Part shown: positions 59,798-64,000 of the stretch, in pieces
How positions within the stretch are numbered: position 1 is the stretch's first letter
Layout: every line of letters begins with the position of its first letter
Source: an uncultured Opitutales bacterium
GTDB taxonomy: Bacteria > Verrucomicrobiota > Verrucomicrobiia > Opitutales > Intestinicryptomonadaceae
Length of the DNA stretch: 64,000 bases
NCBI GenBank assembly: GCA_900548275.1
Contig: URJY01000001.1
Location: forward strand, 124,001 to 188,000
Reading direction: 5' to 3'
The notes under the pieces: model-generated
Told to the model about the DNA's origin: nothing
Seen by the model: only the letters and a program-made list of their open reading frames with translations
Databases searched by the model: none
Position numbers and translations under genes: made by a program

Positions 59798-60053
59798 TGC
59801 TCAATATCTTTCCGTTAAATGTATAATATCTTCCGTAATACTTAGCTATGAATCTGAAATGGAAAACGGCAGAAATAATAATTGGGGCGGGATTGTGGAA
59901 TGGAGAATATATATCGTACACAATCATCGGAAAAGTAAAAGAACTTTGAGTAAAGCCATTTGTAGGATATTGAGTAAATAGTCAGTTTTTAATTGAAGTA
60001 TACATTATTGTTATTTTGAGTTCTAGCTATGCTTGTGTTGGTTGTGTTTTTTA
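59798..60053. other. Intergenic region without recognised gene
   Basis: This stretch lies between the terminator and the convergent exonuclease gene. A short plus-strand frame beginning at an ATG near 59858 (40 codons, MENGRNNNWGG...) has no ribosome site or recognisable features and is left uncalled. Confidence 0.4.
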
Positions 60054-60950
60054 TTACAGATTGTGCTGCACAAACTCGGGGTATTTCTGAAGCGTAGCTT
60101 CTGCGATAAACACGACATTTGGATGCTTTAACGCCGATTCGATTTTGCGCCCAAAATTGCCTTGAACCCAAAGATTCGAGGCTATACTGCCTATAATTAT
60201 ATAATCGGTTTTTGTATTGGCGGTGGTTTGTATGATACCGCCATTTCGGCGGATTGTATCTTCTAGGTATTTACGCGATATTGAGGCAAATACGCCCGTA
60301 ACTACAAATTTTCTTCCTTCAAATTCGATTTTTTCGGGTTCTGCAAACGGTAAATTGTTTGTTGTTAATTCCGGTTCATAAAAATTATATGATATTTTTT
60401 CGCGCTCTGAATGTTCGTCGTTCCTCGACTCGAAATGTTCCATATAATGTTCGCAAATTTCTGGACCAAAGTCATCACGCATTTTCCAATATATCTTGCC
60501 AAGCATACGCGCATCGGCAAGTGCGTTATGTGCATTTTCATATGGTACTCCATAGGTCTCGGTCAAGTCGGAAAGTTTGGCGTGCTTGTATCGTGTGCGT
60601 GCAATTTTTAATGTGTCTAAATAAAAAAAATCTGGATATGGTATTTCGTTTACATTTAATGCGGCAGCGAAACAATTCATATCAAAGGCGGCGTTGTGCG
60701 CAACGACGATACCATCCAACCGTTTTTTTATTTCACTGTAAACGGTAATAAAATCGGGGGCTTTTAAAAGATAACATAGTTCAATTTTGTGTACGTCAAA
60801 GCAACTCCTGTCTAGTTCAAGTGGCTTGGGTTTTACAAGAGAATAGAAAGAGTCTGTTTCAACACCGTTTTCGTGTACGGAAATTCCAACGGCACAAATT
60901 GATTCTCGGGCGCTATTTGCGGTCTCAAAGTCGATAAAACTATACTTCAT
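60054..60950 (-). CDS. DnaQ-like 3'-5' exonuclease with C-terminal BRCT domain
   Basis: The 298-residue protein has DEDDh exonuclease motifs: FIDFETANS, VAHNAAFDMNCF and NALADARML preceded by AHN. The C-terminal ~90 residues form a BRCT domain (EFEGRKFVVTGVFASISRKY, then GGIIQTTANTKTDYIIIG). DnaQ-BRCT proteins of this type are stand-alone exonucleases thought to act in DNA repair or nucleic-acid surveillance. It overlaps the upstream unknown gene by 11 bases, so the two are translationally coupled. Confidence 0.85.
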   Translation of the reverse strand: MKYSFIDFETANSARESICAVGISVHENGVETDSFYSLVKPKPLELDRSCFDVHKIELCYLLKAPDFITVYSEIKKRLDGIVVAHNAAFDMNCFAAALNVNEIPYPDFFYLDTLKIARTRYKHAKLSDLTETYGVPYENAHNALADARMLGKIYWKMRDDFGPEICEHYMEHFESRNDEHSEREKISYNFYEPELTTNNLPFAEPEKIEFEGRKFVVTGVFASISRKYLEDTIRRNGGIIQTTANTKTDYIIIGSIASNLWVQGNFGRKIESALKHPNVVFIAEATLQKYPEFVQHNL

Positions 60951-61632
60951 CTTTCTTTGTTAAGAATTTGTTAAACGATTCTTCTCGAAATATAATTGTA
61001 TTTTGAGGAAAATTGATATTTTCGTTGACGACAAAGGGTTCGTAATTTCCGCGCGAAATTATTAAGATATCATTATAAACAATAAGATCAGTGTCGCATT
61101 CAATTTTATCGGTGAATATACCGTTAAATCCCGAAATTTCAGGCTGTCTAACGCTGAGGAGGGTAATCTTTTTTATTGTTCGGGTTTTTGTGGGTTGCGG
61201 TTTTTCTGAGTCGAACAAATAAAATTGAGATTCCGTTTGTGTTGATGGTTCACAGAACTTAAAACAGGTAGATTGTAACTGCTCGAAATTAGGCAATGAT
61301 ACAAGCCAAGAATGTTCGTTCGCATAACATTCGAGGGCATTACAATCAGTTAAATTTAGACGTGTGTCTGATGTTTCAACCTCTCCTGTTTCGATGATTT
61401 CGGGAAGTGAATTTAAGCATTTTATATTAACATAAGAAAACTGGTCGATAAGTCTTTTGTTTGGTGGCTTGAAATAGATTTTCAAATAAAGTGGCGTTGC
61501 GCAAGCCACGCAAAAGAAGGTATTGCCGATTGCGCGGTATTCATTCCACGAACGCTCGAATGCTGCAATGTTATCGTAGAATATTGTACCTACTGGACTT
61601 TCAACGTTGGATTTTGGGAAAAAAACAGACAT
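60940..61632 (-). CDS. Unknown cytoplasmic protein coupled to the DnaQ-BRCT exonuclease
   Basis: The 230-residue protein (start MSVFFPKSNVESPVG) has no signal peptide or membrane segment. It contains CVACATPLYLKIYF and a Cys-containing region NLTDCNALECYANEHS, but no zinc-finger spacing I can name. It is strongly AT-rich in composition. Its overlap with the exonuclease gene suggests a functional pair. I do not recognise the family. Confidence 0.6.
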   Translation of the reverse strand: MSVFFPKSNVESPVGTIFYDNIAAFERSWNEYRAIGNTFFCVACATPLYLKIYFKPPNKRLIDQFSYVNIKCLNSLPEIIETGEVETSDTRLNLTDCNALECYANEHSWLVSLPNFEQLQSTCFKFCEPSTQTESQFYLFDSEKPQPTKTRTIKKITLLSVRQPEISGFNGIFTDKIECDTDLIVYNDILIISRGNYEPFVVNENINFPQNTIIFREESFNKFLTKKDEV

Positions 61633-61811
61633 TATCTACATTTTTTGTCAAAAATTTTCCCGCGTCAAAATAATTTTTAATTATTTTTTAGAATCTAAAA
61701 AATAGGTAGGTGGTGCGTGTATACGTCTTTCGAAGTTACAACCCAAATGGTATTTGCTTGTCTGCAATGGAAAAAATAAAGGGTTTCCACGCGGAAACCC
61801 TTAAAAAAAGC

Positions 61812-61887
<76 letters not shown>

Positions 61888-61967
61888 TTACTCGAAATTT
61901 TCCTGTCCACAAAATAGTATTGTGCTTTTTTTGCAAGTCTTTTTTTTCGCTTTTTTTGTCCGCTCTC

Positions 61968-62306
61968 CTACCACTTCTTGAAAACGAAAAATACTGCGAG
62001 TATCATTAGTGCGAATCCCACTGCGTAGTTCCATTTGAACTCCTCTTTTAGGTACAGCAGGGAGAACACTACGAACACGCTTAGTGTTATCACTTCCTGT
62101 AGTGTTTTGAGGTGGGCTGTGTCCCAATAATTGTGTCCGATTCTGTTTGCGGGAACTTGCAGGCAGTATTCGAAAAATGCTATTGCCCAGCTAATCAAAA
62201 TTACAGCCCAGAGCGGTGCGCTTTTGAATTTAAGGTGTCCGTACCACGCGAACATCATAAAAATATTCGAAAGCACGAGCAGCCCGACTGGCAGAAGGTA
62301 TTTCAT
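61968..62306 (-). CDS. DUF486 membrane protein
   Basis: The 112-residue protein has four hydrophobic segments and the DUF486 pattern: SNIFMMFAWYGHLKF, WAIAFFEYCLQVPANRIGH, and LKTLQEVITLSVFVVFSLLY. The family belongs to the drug/metabolite transporter clan; its function is unknown. It overlaps the lipoprotein gene upstream by 4 bases. Confidence 0.88.
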   Translation of the reverse strand: MKYLLPVGLLVLSNIFMMFAWYGHLKFKSAPLWAVILISWAIAFFEYCLQVPANRIGHNYWDTAHLKTLQEVITLSVFVVFSLLYLKEEFKWNYAVGFALMILAVFFVFKKW

Positions 62307-62722
62307 TTCCTGCGTATTGCCACGCCCCTGTATTTGACGTATGAGCGCACGCGGTTGATTTCCATCGGGTTTCCGTAGTAGTCGAGTTCGAAACGCGGGT
62401 AGTTTTCGGTGAACGACTGGCTGTCCATAATTATCAGTCCGTCCGCGCCGATTTCGCCCGCCTTTTCCCGCAGTTTTTGGTATGCGCGCGGTTCGTCGGC
62501 GAAGGATGCTGCGGTATCGAATGTGATTATTCCAAGTTCCGTATATTTATAGTCGGGCTTTTTTGTTATGAAAAGTTCGACTTTGTCGGCGGGGACTGGG
62601 GCGGTGTACTGTGTATCCGCGCCGCCGAGCGGGTAGAATCTTGCTCCCGCGCTTCCGCAGCCGCCCAGTTGGAGGGCGAGCGTCAGCAGTGCGGCGAGTT
62701 TTACTATTTTTGCGGGGTTCAT
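62303..62722 (-). CDS. Small lipoprotein of unknown function
   Basis: The 139-residue protein has a lipobox (LQLGGC) and a domain with YTELGIITFD and REKAGEIGADGLIIMDSQSF, the pattern of the YbjQ/DUF4156-like periplasmic fold. It overlaps apt by 4 bases and DUF486 by 4 bases, making a tight operon. Confidence 0.7.
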   Translation of the reverse strand: MNPAKIVKLAALLTLALQLGGCGSAGARFYPLGGADTQYTAPVPADKVELFITKKPDYKYTELGIITFDTAASFADEPRAYQKLREKAGEIGADGLIIMDSQSFTENYPRFELDYYGNPMEINRVRSYVKYRGVAIRRK

Positions 62723-63240
62723 TTTACGAACATCGAAACAACCGTTTTGTTTTTAAGTCTGTTTCTGCCGTTGAGGAAGCCCAGTTCCATAAAGAATGCG
62801 CAGCAGGCGACTTCCGCGCCCACGCGTTCCGCCATTTTGCACATTGCCTCAGCCGTTCCGCCCGTTGCGAGGATGTCGTCGAGCACTACGAGTCTGTCGG
62901 TCTTGTCGATGTCGTCGCGATGAACGCAGAGTACGTCTTTGCCGTATTCGAGGTCGTATTCGACGTCGATTGTTTCCCTCGGGAGTTTCCCCTTTTTACG
63001 TATCGGCACGAACGGCAGGTTCAGTTTCAGGGCGATTGCCGGACCGAAGAAGAATCCGCGCGATTCCGCCGCCATAATTTTCGTCGGCTTTGTGGGCGCG
63101 ACGAGTTCCGCCATTTTTTCTATCGTATAGCGGTAGGCTTCGGGATTTGTCAGCAGGGGGGTGATGTCGAAAAATTCGATTCCCTTGCGCGGGAAGTCGG
63201 GCACCGAGACGATGTACTTCGAGAGGGCTTGGTTTGTCAT
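62719..63240 (-). CDS. apt: Adenine phosphoribosyltransferase
   Basis: Apt converts adenine and PRPP to AMP. The 173-residue protein starts IVSVPDFPRKGIEFFDITPL, has AAESRGFFFGPAIA, and the PRPP-binding motif VVLDDILATGGTAEA. All are diagnostic. It follows nadB by 1 base and is part of a tight minus-strand operon nadB-apt-lipoprotein-DUF486. Confidence 0.95.
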   Translation of the reverse strand: MTNQALSKYIVSVPDFPRKGIEFFDITPLLTNPEAYRYTIEKMAELVAPTKPTKIMAAESRGFFFGPAIALKLNLPFVPIRKKGKLPRETIDVEYDLEYGKDVLCVHRDDIDKTDRLVVLDDILATGGTAEAMCKMAERVGAEVACCAFFMELGFLNGRNRLKNKTVVSMFVK

Positions 63241-63241
63241 A

Positions 63242-64000
63242 TTAGAAAGACTCCCTCTTTAGTACGGTGTCGCGCGCGGCTGAGAGTTTTTCGGGGTAGT
63301 CGAGCGTGAAGTGCAGTCCGCGGCTTTCGTGGCGTGCCAGTGCCGAACGGATTATCAGAATCGCCACTTGGACTTCGTTTCTCAGTTCGATGAGAGTAGG
63401 CTCGATTTTGAAGTTCCAGTAGTATTCGTCGATTTCCCTGTGTAGGTTTTCGAGTCTGTTGAGGGCGCGTTCGAGGCGTTTTGTCGTGCGGACTATGCCC
63501 ACATAGTCCCACATCGTGCGTTGGAGTTCGCCCATATTGTGTTGCAGAACTACGCGTTCGTCGGAGTTGCGCACGTCGCCGTCCTTCCAGAGGGGGACTT
63601 CGACATCGGCGGTTTTCGCTTCGGAAAGGTATTTATCGACGGCTTTCGATGCGTTGTTTGCAAGCACGACCGCTTCGAGCAGCGAGTTGCTTGCGAGTCT
63701 GTTTGCGCCGTGAAGCCCCGTGCAGGCGACTTCGCCGCAGGCGTACAGCCCCTTGATTGTCGTCGACGCGTCGAGCTTTGTGCGCACGCCGCCACACATA
63801 TAGTGTGCCGCGGGGACAACCGGCATATAGTCTTTCGAGATGTCGATTCCGCACTTCAGGCAGTGCTCGTAGATTTGTGGGAAGCGCGACTTCAGTTCGT
63901 CCGCCGACTTGTGGGTGATGTCGAGCCAGACGTGGGGCGAGCCGAGGCGTTTCATTTCGCTGTCGATTGCGCGCGCGACGATATCGCGCGGGGCGAGGTC
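63242..64000 (-). CDS. nadB: L-aspartate oxidase, C-terminal part (runs off the window)
   Basis: NadB oxidises aspartate to iminoaspartate for NAD synthesis. The visible 252 residues begin DLAPRDIVARAIDSEM (active-site region) and include HVWLDITH, the FAD-binding AAHYMCGGVRT and LYACGEVACTGLHGANRLAS, then the helical C-terminal domain (ELQRTMWDYVGIVR). The N terminus lies beyond 64000. Confidence 0.93.
   Translation of the reverse strand, partial: DLAPRDIVARAIDSEMKRLGSPHVWLDITHKSADELKSRFPQIYEHCLKCGIDISKDYMPVVPAAHYMCGGVRTKLDASTTIKGLYACGEVACTGLHGANRLASNSLLEAVVLANNASKAVDKYLSEAKTADVEVPLWKDGDVRNSDERVVLQHNMGELQRTMWDYVGIVRTTKRLERALNRLENLHREIDEYYWNFKIEPTLIELRNEVQVAILIIRSALARHESRGLHFTLDYPEKLSAARDTVLKRESF

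Overview
The window looks like chromosome of a host-associated or gut member of the PVC group, most likely Verrucomicrobiota (inference). The grounds are an AroA-Cmk fusion, a single-chain glycyl-tRNA synthetase, secreted carbohydrate-active proteins (GH42-like, GH78, parallel beta-helix, SGNH esterase, DUF1080), many small secreted proteins of unknown function, and strongly GC-biased third codon positions in the core genes.

Layout. 1-3.5 kb: 5' end of rpsA, a secreted GH42-like hydrolase and a dispanin-like membrane protein. 3.6-10.3 kb: a complete trpEGDCFBA operon preceded by an 11-codon leader peptide with tandem Trp codons and a terminator/antiterminator pair, i.e. a ribosome-mediated attenuator. 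10.4-12.8 kb: a GH78 rhamnosidase. 12.9-23.2 kb: a type III-B CRISPR-Cas island. It has cas10(cmr2, lacking an HD domain)-cmr3-cmr4-cmr5-cmr6-cmr1, a CRISPR array with eight 30-nt spacers, and a minus-strand group. That group is a frameshifted membrane lipoprotein, a Crn2/AcrIII-1-like ring nuclease and a Card1/Can2-like CARF nuclease. A plus-strand NE0113-type CARF protein follows. No cas6, cas1 or cas2 is present. The leader-proximal spacer is 30/30 identical to a stretch inside the neighbouring cmr3 gene. A 26-bp palindromic motif occurs in inverted orientation upstream of the cmr operon and upstream of the NE0113 gene.

23.2-32.6 kb: an SpoU methyltransferase remnant, glmS, a structured intergenic element, a LysM protein, parB and a secreted protein. 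A ~494-bp inverted-repeat element follows, then tyrA, aroA-cmk, plsC and an SMR exporter. 32.6-42.7 kb (mostly minus): beta-helix protein, sua5, rpsR, tRNA-Arg, a CbbX-like AAA protein, a secreted ADP-ribosylglycohydrolase homologue beside ribokinase, and glycyl-tRNA synthetase. 42.8-53.7 kb: DUF1080 protein, small envelope proteins, an ABCG-like transporter, a four-gene cluster of unknown secreted or membrane proteins, and an SGNH hydrolase.

53.7-64 kb: tatA, a D-2-hydroxyacid dehydrogenase, a HAD phosphatase and rpsO-pnp. An AT-rich patch follows that looks acquired, holding a secreted protein, a DnaQ-BRCT exonuclease and an unknown partner, and ending at tRNA-Thr. The window closes with DUF486, a lipoprotein, apt and the C-terminal part of nadB.

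How genes work together. Cas10 keeps its GGDD palm motif, so the Cmr complex can be expected to make cyclic oligoadenylate on target RNA binding. Two CARF proteins would sense it and the Crn2-like protein would degrade it. All functional statements are from reading sequence and family knowledge; no database search was run.
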